Assembly (NCBI GenBank): GCA_963693365.1
Contig: CAVNZM010000040.1
Location: forward strand, 1 to 36,363
Reading direction: 5' to 3'
From: Amoebidium appalachense
Taxonomy: Eukaryota > Ichthyosporea
DNA: 36,363 nucleotides
The position numbers and the translations under genes are program-made. The notes under the pieces are model-generated. The model worked only from the letters and a program-made list of their open reading frames with translations. It made no database searches and was not told the origin of the DNA. Every line of letters starts with the position of its first letter. Within the stretch, counting starts at the first letter, position 1. Below, in pieces: positions 1 to 24,130 of this stretch.

Positions 1-23
1 GGGGGGGGGGGGGGGCTGCTTAC

Positions 24-1036
24 AAATGCTGGGTCATATAGTCGAACAGCGCCTGGTTGCGAACTGACGGAGGCAAACAGAGCCACCGAGTCCTCAGGTT
101 TTTCACCTGCGCTGACGTGAATCTCTCGTAGCAGTTGTCATTGCACCTGCAGTAGGGAGGACATATGAGAACAAATGAATACTGTACAATACCACCCCTT
201 ACGTGACGGTCATCATACTATCACAGCTAGCTATAACAGTATTTTCTCACCCATTATGCATTCCACAGGCAGCTGCAATGTAAAAATGAAGCAAGTCCCC
301 CCACTGGTTGGCTCAGAGCTGACGAGCACCAGAACTTGAATGTGGCACACACACGGGCTTCCGCTCTAGTATTCCACTAATGATTGAATGTACGGAATGC
401 TAGCTCAAACAGTGTCAATTTACATGCGCCGGCTCAGATGATGTGCGCCAGAAGTGTGATTTTTCTTTACCTGCAAGTCATAGCCAAGACACTTTCAATG
501 GCTGCCTCTGACAACTTCTTTTTTGTGTCGGGCAGAAAAGGTTGCGCAGACCCTATGGGCGTGGGCGGGAATGCCCCTGTAGTAACTCGGTCCCTCTGCT
601 GTGCCTCAGCACGGTTACGTTTTAATTTATCAGCCATCGCCGCCTTCGATCTGGCCACCCCATGTTGCCGCCGTGCCTCCACCTCTTCGATTAATCTTTT
701 TGCATTCTCCTCTTCGGCATCCATTGCTTCTCTTGAAAAAGAAAGCTCCTCCGCACTGCCACTACCTAATTGACTGCTGCTGATTTGTCTGGTACTCGCC
801 GGGTTGTTGCAGTTTGTGTTGGAAGTAGAGTCCGCTGTGACTAGGGTCGTCGTGGCGCGCTTGGGCGCTGACCCGTTTTTTACTGCTTTCAGTGTGTTAA
901 CTCCATGACTGAACTCCATGACTGAACTCCATGACTGAACTCCATGACTGAACTCCATGACTGAACTCCATGACTGAACTCCATGACTGAACTCCATGAC
1001 TAAACTCCATGACTGAACTCCATGACTTAACTCCAT
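24..1036 (-). CDS. 5' part of a two-exon-visible gene, Cys-motif protein, 3' end beyond window
   Basis: Exons read on the minus strand: 1036-471 and 146-24, joined in phase 2; the next donor (GTAAGC) follows at 23. Exon 1 starts with a run of 13-residue repeats (MEFSHGVQSWSSV type) made by a 13-bp minisatellite. A Ser-rich stretch and an acidic, probably coiled-coil part follow (EEL...EEENAKRLIEEVEARRQ), then a linker ending at MTCR. Exon 2 adds CNDNCYERFTSAQV...RNQALFDYM, a Cys-x3-Cys motif followed by a helical segment. This resembles the Cys motif plus FSEEQR-like helix seen at the N terminus of many transposon-associated proteins in invertebrates; that resemblance is from memory. A TATA box at 1061-1067 puts the likely start of transcription almost on the first ATG, so translation may begin at one of the later in-frame ATGs in the repeat. 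Function unknown. Confidence 0.55.
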
Positions 1037-1037
1037 G
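901..1037 (-). repeat. 13-bp minisatellite, 11 units, inside the first exon
   Basis: The plus-strand unit ctccatgactgaa starts at 901, 914, 927 and so on to 1031, exactly 13 bp apart, with single-base variants in the last units. Because 13 is not a multiple of 3, three units make a 13-residue repeat when read on the minus strand, and every frame is open. Companion arrays have 6 units at 1698-1769 and 10 units at 2349-2472. Confidence 0.9.
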
Positions 1038-1060
1038 TCTGCACCTGGCAGAGCCGTGGC

Positions 1061-1161
1061 TTATATACCCGTGGGGCAGCAGTCTGGAATGTAATCCGGA
1101 TGCCAGGCGCTAATCGGATTGGTTACTTTCATTTAGAGATCTCTGGGACCAGTGAACCAAT
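1061..1161 (-). promoter_or_regulatory. TATA/CCAAT promoter of the leftmost gene (copy 1)
   Basis: Read on the minus strand, TATATAA lies at 1067-1061, about 25-30 bases before the first ATG (1036). CCAAT boxes lie upstream: one at 1122-1118 (ATTGG on plus) and one in the opposite orientation at 1157-1161. This is the spacing expected for an NF-Y plus TBP promoter. The same promoter occurs again in the next two tandem units. Confidence 0.6.
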
Positions 1162-2747
1162 CGTTTGCAGTCAAAACACAATTGGCAACATTCCTCAACT
1201 ATGCAGATGTGCATGTGGTGATCGAGTGTCAGCGTGTGTCTGTGTACACGGAACCAATTGTAAAGCTAACATACACATATAGTGGAGTGAGCGTAAGTCT
1301 GCACTCCAACACCCCTACCCAATTGGAGAAGTGTACACACCACTAGAGAAGAGAGAGTGAGTGTGGCTACTTGCAGGGTAGACCGGGGTGTGCATTCCAC
1401 TGTGGTGCTTGCCCCGCCAATGAAGTGGAATACTTGACGTTGATGTCGCAGGCTGCTGCGGATGGAGTTTGTGGAAGCGAAAGTCTCTACTTCACGGAAA
1501 TACGCTCGCGGGTGTAGGGTACAGCCTAGAAGTCGGGTTCTGGCTCCTCCGTTCAAGGCGTCGTAGGGGACGTGAAGTTAGAGGCCGCGGTGTCGTGTCT
1601 GGGCCCATAACCCTGTTGGAAGTAGAGTCCGCTGTGACTAGGGTCGTCGTGGCGCGCTTGGGCGCTGACCCGTTTTTTACTGCTTTCAGTGTGTTAACTC
1701 CATGACTGAACTCCATGACTGAACTCCATGACTGAACTCCATGACTGAACTCCATGTCTGAACTCCATTTCTGCACCTGGCAGAGCCGTGGTTTATATAC
1801 CCGTGGGGCAGCAGTCTGGAATGTAATCCGGATGCCAGGCGCTAATCGGATTGGTTACTTTCATTTAGAGATCTCTGGGACCAGTGAACCAATCGTTTGC
1901 AGTCAAAACACAATTGGCAACATTCCTCAACTATGCAGATGTGCATGTGGTGATCGAGTGTCAGCGTGTGTCTGTGTACACGGAACCAATTGTAAAGCTA
2001 ACATACACATATTGTGGAGTGAGCGTAAGTCTGCACTCCAACACCCCTACCCAATTGGAGAAGTGTACACACCACTAGAGAAGAGAGAGTGAGTGTGGCT
2101 GCTTGCAGGGTAGACCGGGGTGTGCATTCCACTGTGGTGCGTGCCCCGCCAATGAAGTGGAATACTTGACGTTGATGTCGCAGGCTGCTGCGGATGGAGT
2201 TTGTGGAAGCGAAAGTCTCTAATGAAGTTAGAGGCCGCGGTGTCGTGTCTGGGCCCATAACCCTGTTGGAAGTAGAGTCCGCTGTGACTAGGGTCGTCGT
2301 GGCGCGCTTGGGCGCTGACCCGTTTTTTTACTGCTTTCAGTGTGTTAACTCCATGACTGAACTCCATGACTGAACTCCATGACTGAACTCCATGTCTGAA
2401 CTCCATGACTGAACTCCATGACTGAACTCCATGACTGAACTCCATGACTGAACTCCATGACTTAACTCCATGTCTGCACCTGGCAGAGACGTGGCTTATA
2501 TACCCGTGGGGCAGCAGTCTGGAATGTAATCCGGATGCCAGGCGCTAATCGGATTGGTTACTTTCATTTAGAGATCTCTGGGACCAGTGAACCAATCGTT
2601 TGCAGTCAAAACACAATTGGCAACATTCCTCAACTATGCAGATGTGCATGTGGTGATCGAGTGTCAGCGTGTGTCTGTGTACACGGAACCAATTGTAAAG
2701 CTAACATACACATATAGTGGAGTGAGCGTAAGTCTGCACTCCAACAG

Positions 2748-3016
2748 TTTGCTAACGTTGTGTTGTTGCATGTGTCAATACGTGTGCGTTTGCGTGCACG
2801 TGCGCAGCCATCATTAACAATGCTGCCCCGTTTTGCATTTGCATTGTTACCACTTGAGTTAGATGTGAAGTTTTGTTGTAGCTCGCCAAGAACTTTTCTA
2901 GCGTTCGGGCCTGTGGTTAACGTGTCTTTTTGTAATGGGGCTCCCTGCCTTCGACATGTCCCCACGGGCCTGACAGGGCCGCTTCTCACAATTGGGCCCA
3001 TTTTACAAGCCCTCAC
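2748..3016 (-). other. Possible coding remnant upstream of the tandem promoter units
   Basis: A minus-strand frame open from about 3016 to the break of the third promoter unit encodes a peptide with a polar middle (GELQQNFTSNSSGNNANAK) and a basic segment (CARARKRTRIDTC) that could be a nuclear localisation signal. Composition is protein-like and unlike the nearby repeats. No start or splice sites can be fixed, and the frame runs directly into repeat unit 3. It may be a broken exon of an older gene or chance. Confidence 0.2.
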
Positions 3017-4470
3017 CTACACGTAATTTCCTCTGTTCATATGCTTGAGACGATAGATTAGAATCCCATGCACTTGAAAATGTCACAAACACAAGTCGTT
3101 ACTGGGTACGTGTGGCACATGGGTGTTCTCGCATGTATGCTAATGCTAGTTGTCAGGTTCCCCTGGGAGCATGCAGATCTGTTTTGGTGCATCTTTCGCC
3201 AGTCAAACATAGCCAAGTAGGATCTCGACACAATGCTTTGATTGGCGGATATTTTTTATCCAGTCTGGCGCGGTGACATGCCGCACAACAGAATGTGTGC
3301 CTAATGGTTCATAAAAAGGAATCTTTCAAGTGTGAAAATATGGTAGTGTGTCATTGTGGCATAAATGAGTCAACGTAACATATTTTGTAGTAGAAAAGTT
3401 CTGGAGATGTACGAAAATGGAGCCCGTACCTCCTGCTGTTGAACATGTTTTGGAAAAAACCAAACAAAGAACAAGACACCTAAAGCCACATTGCCACCGC
3501 GCTAGGACAACATGTGTCCTAGTTGGCGCTGGGGTGGCAAAAGGCCAACTCGCATTTTCTTATTGGCCGAGCCTACGCCATTCAAAGAGTGGAAGTTACC
3601 AAAATTCCTCAGCCATGATCAGATCGTAAGACACACGACTATTGACAGTATAGTGATTATTGCAATAACTCACATGATAAGAGATAAACATTGTTATTAG
3701 AGACCCTAATTAACAACAACAAAAAAAAAAAGAAGTGAAAAAAATAAAATAAAAAGGAAGTAAACGTACATCAGAAGGAATCTAAGCACCCTTGACATGA
3801 TCATAACCCTAGTAGCGGCTAGGAAACTCGCACGATTTATGCCACCAACCAATCAGACTCATGGAAACGCACGAGGCCAACCCGTGCAAACCATTCGAGC
3901 CTTCATTTATTCCGTAAAACTAGAATTGGCGTGCCTAGAATATTCCATGTATAAATTATTTATTATTTCTTTGATTCTGGCAATGGATATTCAGTCCGAG
4001 AAGACAGCAGAGATGTTTAGAATGCACTCTAAAGTAGCTGAAATTTGGTTCGGGATCGACGTGCATTTCATTCATCCAATAGGAAGCAGAGATCTAAGAT
4101 GCTGTATCATGCAGTATGTGTATTCAAAGCCAATCAGAATGAAGAAGCATATGGGGCTCGAAATTTATTTCTCTGACATACCGTAGAATTGGAGTATCCT
4201 TTACAGCTCATACAGTAACTGCCATGTGTGTAGACCAATATATGCCTACATATGCAGACACATATGAAATTCTATTTGATACTCTAACATTATGCAAACA
4301 TCCTTGTTAAATTATTACAATGTACATTGAAGTTAGGGCCGAGTTTGACGCCGCCGGGTCGGCTTGAGAATCTTACAACCCTTTCGTGGATTTAGCCGGC
4401 TTGCGCACCGCTGTCCCTCATTTGCAGTTGCAGTGGTTTCGGTGAGATTCATACCATAGCTTCTTTAAAA
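3017..4470. promoter_or_regulatory. Intergenic region with CCAAT boxes upstream of the ParB-like gene
   Basis: No convincing gene is seen here; short open frames look like chance. The left half is AT-rich with an A-rich tract at 3710-3765. CCAAT boxes at 3849-3853, 4076-4080 and 4130-4134 precede the gene at 4471. No TATA box lies close to that start. The ATG at 4471 sits in ttaaaaATGt. Confidence 0.4.
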
Positions 4471-17876
<13,406 letters not shown>

Positions 17877-18949
17877 CCCTATCTACCCCATATCCCATCG
17901 AAAAGATGTCAGGATATTTTCGGACCATTTAAAGACGACTTTCAAGTTATCATAAAGATGTCTGGAAATTTCCTGACATCTTTATATACATTTTTCCTGA
18001 CATCGTTTTCTACACCTAAACCTAACCACTACCCATCCGTAACCCCCCCCAATCCCCACCTTTTCTACCCCTAAAATATAGGTATCGTAAGATCCTGCAC
18101 ATCAAGACCCTTTTATGTCATCTTTAAGGCCACTTTAAAGAGCTCAAATAAGAAATTAAGGCAACAAACAGACATCTAAACGATATCGTTAAAGGGACAT
18201 GATGTACATTACCTTATTGCAACGAGAGGTGATTTAGAGGTCTTCATGTTGACTTCTCTGCATCTAAAACGGCACATAAGGAGAACTAAATGTTGCCTTT
18301 AAAGTATCTCGGGGCATCGGAATCCTTATTTCACGATGCCTTTATGTCATCAAACGGATCTGTTGCCGACCATACAAAGATACCTTTTGGATCACTCTAC
18401 ATGATCTTTATTTCATGCACACCGATTCACGACATACACATGTCACCTTTATGTTTACTTTGTGACAACTTGTGCAGCATAATAAGTCGACAAAACGATC
18501 ACTACAAGCAATTTAATATGATCATTATACTGTATTCTAATCGTCCAAAAATCTATATTAAAGCATCATTTTGTGCCCCGGTTGATGCCAAGATGATGTC
18601 AGTTCCCCCCAGTTTCCCCCCCCCCCCCCCCCCTTCCCTTTCCTCCCCGTGGCTGCACAGTGAAGTGTCGTTGACCGTGCTGAACAATCTTTAATTTCTT
18701 ATGACACGTCCCACTGGGACGTGTCTCCACTCTTTACATCTACGGGATGTCCCACTGGGACACCCCTCTACTGTCTCAACTATTCAAAACATTAAAATTC
18801 AAGAAAAGAAACACTATAAATTTATGAGAAAAAAACAAAACTAAACAAAGTAAACAAACTTGCAAAATAAAATCCAAAATAATCCCCTACAAAAAAGGGG
18901 CAGTACATTTCTTGGGGGGAAGGGGGAGGGGGGGGGGGGAGGTGGGGGG
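17877..18949. other. Region between two converging genes, with AGATGTC-type motifs and two hairpins
   Basis: No gene is supported. The segment 17880-18360 and 18570-18600 is rich in AAAGATGTC / GACATCTTTA-like heptamers in both orientations, for example near 17902, 17950, 17975, 18113 and 18170. The open frame at 18290-18694 lacks any recognisable protein character and is probably chance. The 3' ends of the ParB-like gene (17876) and the JmjC gene (18950) face each other across it. Confidence 0.5.
18704..18762. terminator. Two short perfect hairpins between convergent genes
   Basis: ACACGTCCCA (18704-18713), one C, then TGGGACGTGT (18715-18724) form a perfect 10-bp stem. A second stem, TGTCCCA C TGGGACA, lies at 18748-18762 and shares the core GTCCCACTGGGAC. 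They lie about 190-250 bases beyond the stop codon of the JmjC gene. A role in 3'-end formation or protein binding is only a guess. Confidence 0.4.
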
Positions 18950-19743
18950 CTAAGGGGTGAATTTGGGCTTTTTGTGGGGGCTGGCATGACCCTGTTGGCG
19001 CCTTCTCTTCATCGCCGACCTGGTAAGGGGGGTCTCTCCCTCAGCCTCGTTGAACTCAGCCGGAGAGTCCTCACCTTGAAACTCAGCCGCCTCCTCCTCC
19101 ACCCCCTCCACCTGCTGCACGGCCTCGCTGTCACCCTCCGTGCCGCCCACAGCGACATCCTCGCCCTCCTTGCCGACCTTGGCCGCGTCCGTCTCGTTTT
19201 CACGTTGGTCCACCTTGGGGTCTGGGGCCTCCTTGTGCAGAGACGCGGCCTCCTTAGCGGCCTGCTCCTCCCGCTCCCGCTCCGCCAGTGCCTCTGCCTC
19301 CCTCTCCGCATCGGCCTCCTCCTGCTGCCTGCGCAACTCCTCCCCGGCCTCCCGCTCGGCTGTCACCATCTGGTCCTTCACGTAGTTGTCGTAGTTTGAG
19401 ATGTACTGCAGGTAATGGCGGGCACAGAGTCAGATGCTTTACAGAAGTCAGTCTAGAAAACTTTTTCCAACGATGTGATTGTGTTGTTTGTGTTTTTTTT
19501 TTATGGGGGGGGGGGGGGGGGGGGGTTTGCAGATGTGAACAAAGAAGTCTTTTATAAAACAGAACAGACTAAATGCTAACTAGCTCGAGTGTCGGCACGC
19601 TATAGTGTAGTCAGCCATAATCACACCATAAGGGGGGGGGGGGGGGGGGAGGGTAGGAATTATAATGAACTTAGCGTAAGTCTCGTGAGCCATGATGAAA
19701 CACCCCACAGCTCAAGTGTCAGCATCCTATTGCCTAGCCAAAA

Positions 19744-19776
<33 letters not shown>

Positions 19777-21183
19777 CCACCAACTTGATGTTGCCTTCGG
19801 CCGCAGCACCGTCATAGTTGGGGTCGTCACATTCGAATTTCACGGGGGTCCACTTGTTGATGAGCTTGTGTTGGTTGGGGTCTCGCAGCGACACCTCGAA
19901 GCAGTTGACGACCAGCCGGAAGAATGCCCTGTGGTCTCTGGCGATATCCTGCCCAGTGCTTCTTTAGTGATCTGTTTTCAAAAGAGGTAAAGTTCGGAAG
20001 GAATACACATAAGGAAGAGAAGAGAAGAGACAGATAATGTTGTCGTCATATGGTCTTACTGACATCCAATGGATGTCATTAGGATCATATGACGACAACA
20101 TTATGGCCCTTCATGATGTAAGAATGTGACCGTAATTCTCTATGATGATGCTTAAAACTGTCTTTATTCTTGAAATATTCCAAGCATTTGCAGACCTAGG
20201 AATATGCATCAATTTTTTTTCGATTCGATTCGTGGAATGTTCATGGTGGAGGGGAGCGGGGGGGGGGGGGGGGGGGGGGGGGGGGAAAGAAAGCGTTATG
20301 CAAGTAAATATATACGATGAAAGCAAGTTATTTGGGAAGTTAAACCGGTGATCAGAGGAGAACGTGGAAGGGTGAAAGGGAGTGTGTGTGTGTGTATGTG
20401 TGTGTACACACGTGTGTTGGTTGAAGAGCGAGTATGTGTGAGTGGGTGGTGGGCAGGAGGGAAGGGGGGGGGGGGGGGGGGGGGTCCTTTGATGTAGTCT
20501 AGACTCAGAATGTGTTGAAAGTGATTTGTTGGGGACATTACATACCAAGGCAGTCTTGTTGCCAAGGACAAGCCGCACAGCCTTCAATGAGATGCTGCTG
20601 AACAGGCGGGAAAACGGCTGGTACCCGAACGGGTTGCCCGTTTCAGGGTCGACAGAGTACACGCGGCCGCACGGCTGGCCATTCAGCTTGACCTCATCCA
20701 GGAGGGCCAGCCACAGCGCTGGTCGCTCATCGGCAGTTGGGGCGTAGGCGACCAGCTGTGAATGTGTGTTTGAATGCAGCAAAAGAAAGGAAACAGAAGC
20801 GAGTGGTGGTGAAGCAGGTGGCGGTGGCGTTGTGGGGGGGGGGGGGGGGGGAGGAGGGGGCGGGGGGGGGGGGGGGGGGGTTAGTCCATGATTGTGTATT
20901 ACAGAAGACTGTCAATAAAATATTATATAAATACAATGAAAAGAAAGTATTATTACTACATTACTACTTGAAACAGCTACATATCTCCATCCCTGTACAA
21001 ATGACGTTAATGGCATACAAGTAGATTAGAACAAAACAGCTACATATCTCCATCCCTGTACAAATGACGTTAATGGCATACAAGTAGATTAGAACAAAGT
21101 AACCTGTGTGCTAGGATGCGTGTGAGAAGAGTTAAGCCCATTGTCATAGAAGGAGTCCGTTGAGTACGGAGGCGGGGGACGCG

Positions 21184-21215
<32 letters not shown>

Positions 21216-23703
21216 ATACATCGAGATTGGTCCCAGGTACAACGTACCCAGTCCTCAGGAAGTTGCGGACGTGCTGGTGGACATTGGACTTGATGGAGGT
21301 GATGCCCGTGCGGATTTTGGAGATATACTTCTGTGCGGGATCGCTACGCACACAGTTGCGGATGATGTGGACCCACTTGGCCACGGCCTCCTGATTCAGC
21401 TTCGCGCTTGACGTCTCGACTTTCTGAAGAACCTCGACGAACTTTCCAGCCAGGTCCCCATCGTGGGCGTTGTTGATCTGGGGTGACTCCAGCACAAGGT
21501 GCTGGTAGATGTTGTGGGTCTTGGAGGACTTTTCCACATAGTCATTCTGACGGTGATGGAAAATGTTAGAAAACAAGAATGACGATGTGAATAAATCTTG
21601 ATGGAGCTATAAATCCTCCATGCTGGAAACGTGCTGTAGCAGTTGCTTTGAAATGACCAAGTTTGAATAGTTCCTTCAGTTTATCCACTTAGACAGAATA
21701 AGGGTGTGGATGTAGTAGGGATGGGTTTAGTGCGGGTAGGGGGGGATGAATGCATTAGGAGGTGGCAGCATGAGGTGGTGGGATGGCAACAATTCCTCCA
21801 CAAGGATGAGCTTTGATCACAGAGATTGGTGGGGGGAGGGTTGTTTGAAACATAACTACTACAATAGGTAAGAGAAACAAAATCAAAACGAAACCAAGGG
21901 AGGGATAGGTTGCCTACCAGGAACTGGGTGGTCTCCTGAAAGGATAATGTCTCGGGGTGTTTCTTGGAGGGGGAGGGGGTTGGGCGACGGGAAGGGGTGG
22001 TAGGGGTGCGGCCCAGCCCAGGCCCAGATGGAGACGGAGGCGGCTCTGGATCATCAAGCACTGGCAGTCTCGCCTCCTTGCCCAGGAGGGCGCGCAACTG
22101 CTCCCTCATGGCGGCGCGACTGTAGGAGCGGATGAGCTTTCGCATCCTCTGGTTGGTGTAGGTTGGGTGCTTGCCCGACAACACCAGTGTGTAAAAAAGG
22201 ACCTCGAGCTGATCCTCGCGGTTGTAGGGGCATTCATCCTCGTCGTTGAAGTTGTTCTCGTCATCTTCCTGGACTTCTGTGACTGAAGAATAGTAGGACT
22301 AATGTTAGTACAATTGTTGGAATCGTAGAAAACTAACAGAAGTGCGGAAACAGGGCAACCCTGGCAACAGATAGTATTTTCCGGCATGATCCAGATAACT
22401 ATTGGAGGTCATCATATGACCCAAAACACCACCGAATCCCCCCCTTTCCCAACCATTTCTACACCAAAAATGATCTATCGTATGGATATCCCCATCAACA
22501 TATCGTGGGTGAAGGCAGAGGTTTCGAAAACACAAAAGAACTAGTTGACGTGGACAGGCGAGTGGGGGGAGCGAGTAAACCACACTAGCAGCAGGTGTGT
22601 TTAGAAAGAGTGGAGTGGGTGAAGGGAGAGTATATAAACGGAGGGGGAGGGGGGGGGGGGGGGGGGGAGGGTTGAATGCAGTCAACAGAACAAAAGTACA
22701 AATACAACGGGGAGTGTGGGTGGGTGAGTGGGGGGGGGGGGGGGGGGGGGGTTTGACCAATAGCAACGGGTATGTTTTCCTGTGTAACTGACTGGAATCC
22801 CGCTATCATGTTCTCCACACTAGGCAAGAAGTGTTCCCGACACTCGCACGTGGGATACAGCGCAAGCTGGTCGATCCAGAGAAAAGTTGCGGTGTTCACT
22901 GCTAGCGCAATGTTCGGGCCAACCTGAAAGCCATAGTGAAGCGCTCCAGGTGTGGTTTGTACCAAGTCGCCGGCGCGCTGTACGACTATGACAGGTGCCA
23001 ACCCTATGGATGCAAGGTAACGCGGAGACCGAGGGATATAATTTTTGTGCTGAAGTGGGTTTCTGCACGAGCCTGGCAATTCGTTGCGGGCCAGCTGTAA
23101 GAGCCGTTTGTACTGGGAGGGAGGGTGGATAAACCACACCTTAAGGCCCCACAAAAGAAGGCTTGCTGAGGCCAGCGCGGCATCTTCAATGTGTGCACCA
23201 AACACTGTTAAACCCAAGACAGACAACTGCGCGTACAACATGGCAACATTGATTCCTGGCATTGTTTCCCCGAAATGATTTCTTCCCAACGGCGTGAAGT
23301 CACTGATTGCAGTTACATTGAAAATGCGTTCGTCGAATATTTGATCACCATCCACCTCGACATCGGATGCATAGACACCACCAACACCTTCGAGGTTTTC
23401 CTCAAACAACTGCGCTATCTGCTCACTGCTCATTTCACCCAAACCACTAACATCTTGAGGCAACGTTTGACACTTGGAAAGGTCCACGCTGACAGGCTCC
23501 CGGCTTATCTCGCACCATGACTCGGACACGCGAGTTACTGTTTGCCTACACGCTTGCTCTTTTATCTCTTTGGTCGAAAACTGTTCCATCGCATCACGAA
23601 AAGGAACAGGAGGTGCAAACCCCTCTAATAAACAACAGCCCTCCCGTTTCTCTTCAGCACTGTGCAGGGCACGAAGTGCCTTTAAAGCCTTTTCCCTATC
23701 CAT
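18950..23703 (-). CDS. KDM4-like JmjC-domain protein (putative histone lysine demethylase), 816 residues
   Basis: Exons on the minus strand: 23703-22758, 22282-21918, 21546-21241 (or 21244), 20755-20546, 19948-19781, 19405-18950. Phases agree; the total is 2451 nt. Exon 1 carries a JmjC domain (about 110-300) aligning with human KDM4 by eye: YASDVEVDGDQIFDE, then HIED with Fe ligands H171 and E173, K188 for 2-oxoglutarate (GLKVWFIHPP), and H256 in HYGFQVGPN. C213, H219, C286 and C288 match the KDM4 structural zinc site in spacing (CxxxxxH, then CxC). The KDM4 Asn in SINY is Ser here (S181). JmjN, PHD and Tudor domains are not recognised. The middle has YTLVLSGKHPTYTNQRM and a Pro/Ser-rich linker. 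Exon 4 has ERPALWLALLDEV, perhaps a small beta-barrel reader. The tail is Glu/Arg-rich coiled coil ending in basic MKRRRQQ...KKPKF, a likely nuclear signal. Role by family: Fe(II)/2-oxoglutarate removal of lysine methyl groups in chromatin; the substrate is unknown. Confidence 0.85.
19504..19774 (-). repeat. Poly-C (sense) tracts in intron 5 of the JmjC gene
   Basis: On the minus (sense) strand the donor GTGGGT at 19780 is followed 6 bases later by about 31 C (19774-19744). Two further C runs are at 19649-19632 and 19525-19504. The plus strand shows these as poly-G. Short frames in this interval are not genes. Confidence 0.9.
20034..20104. repeat. 71-nt near-perfect palindrome in intron 4 of the JmjC gene
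   Basis: The outer arms ATAATGTTGTCGTCATATG (20034-20052) and CATATGACGACAACATTAT (20086-20104) pair perfectly over 19 bp. The inner arms TGACATCC and GGATGTCA pair around a 3-base loop. Overall about 31 of 34 pairs match. It could be a tiny fold-back element, a cruciform or a protein site; no target-site duplication is obvious. Confidence 0.9.
20971..21096. repeat. Perfect 63-bp tandem duplication in intron 3 of the JmjC gene
   Basis: The block beginning aaacagctacatatctccat at 20971 repeats exactly from 21034. No difference was found between the copies, so the duplication is recent (or an assembly artefact). It is not coding. Confidence 0.9.
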
Positions 23704-23812
23704 GAAAGACGAAGCGCAATGTTGTTTTTATGTTTGAAGATTTTAAAAGTTTTTGATGTTACAGTGAGAAAGCCTAGGTGAAACTGACAACGAGCACACG
23801 CGTAACGACTAT

Positions 23813-24130
23813 TTATGCAGCAGGGGGTGTAAAACACAAACACAACCCACCTTTCCTCTTCGGCTGCAGCATGGCGAGGGCGGCCGGGGCCGTAACTGAG
23901 GTGATGCCTTTGAGGAGAATGCCGACTGACTGCCCAGTAGGGCTATCAGCCTTGCTGGGATTCTCCCTGCCCCTACCCCCGGCCTTGCTATCCTTGCCGC
24001 CCTTGCCGCCCTTGCCGCCCTTGCTGGCGGCCACGGGCTCGCTGCAGTCCGAGTCGTCGAACGGCGTCTCAACCTTTTTGCGCTTGGGAAGCTTGGTCGT
24101 TGTGGCGCCCATTTTCGCGGTCTTTGGCAT
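23813..24130 (-). CDS. Small basic protein with GGK repeats, 105 residues
   Basis: A single open frame begins MPKTAKMG, with basic TTTKLPKRKKVETPF (a likely nuclear signal), an acidic DDSDCSE patch, then GGKGGKGGKDSKAGGRGREN made by 9-bp repeats, and a hydrophobic C-terminal part (ILLKGITSVTAPAALAML). It lies 110 bases upstream of the JmjC start on the same strand. A consensus-like donor (GGTGGGTT, near 23848) follows PKRK, so the last residues (LCLCFTPPAA) may be intron and this may be a 5' exon of a longer gene; joining it to the JmjC start gave no phase-consistent splice. No family recognised. Confidence 0.45.
   Translation of the reverse strand: MPKTAKMGATTTKLPKRKKVETPFDDSDCSEPVAASKGGKGGKGGKDSKAGGRGRENPSKADSPTGQSVGILLKGITSVTAPAALAMLQPKRKGGLCLCFTPPAA

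Larger units (their letters stand above)
818..2747 (-). repeat. Three tandem copies of a promoter plus first-exon unit
   Basis: The unit runs from the first-exon segment (ggaagtagag, at 821, 1618 and 2268) through the 13-bp array and TATA box to the CCAAT boxes and a GT-rich segment. Offsets are 797 and 650 bp. Copies 2 and 3 carry extra sequence (cagacacgacaccgcgg on the minus strand) where copy 1 continues into the coding exon. Copy 2 has about 70 bp missing from copy 3. Copy 3 has one extra T in a T run, which shifts its reading frame, and it breaks off at about 2747. Copies 2 and 3 could be alternative first exons or dead duplicates. Confidence 0.8.

Noticed and set aside
3797-4186. Plus-strand frame of 129 residues upstream of the ParB-like gene
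   Set aside because: AT-rich and without protein character; it overlaps the CCAAT-box region.
18290-18694. Plus-strand frame of 134 residues
   Set aside because: It sits in AGATGTC-type repeat sequence, has no recognisable protein character and ends in poly-P from a poly-C tract.
18860-19399. Plus-strand frame over the last JmjC exon
   Set aside because: It is the antisense shadow of the Glu/Arg-rich tail, which joins upstream exons in phase on the minus strand.
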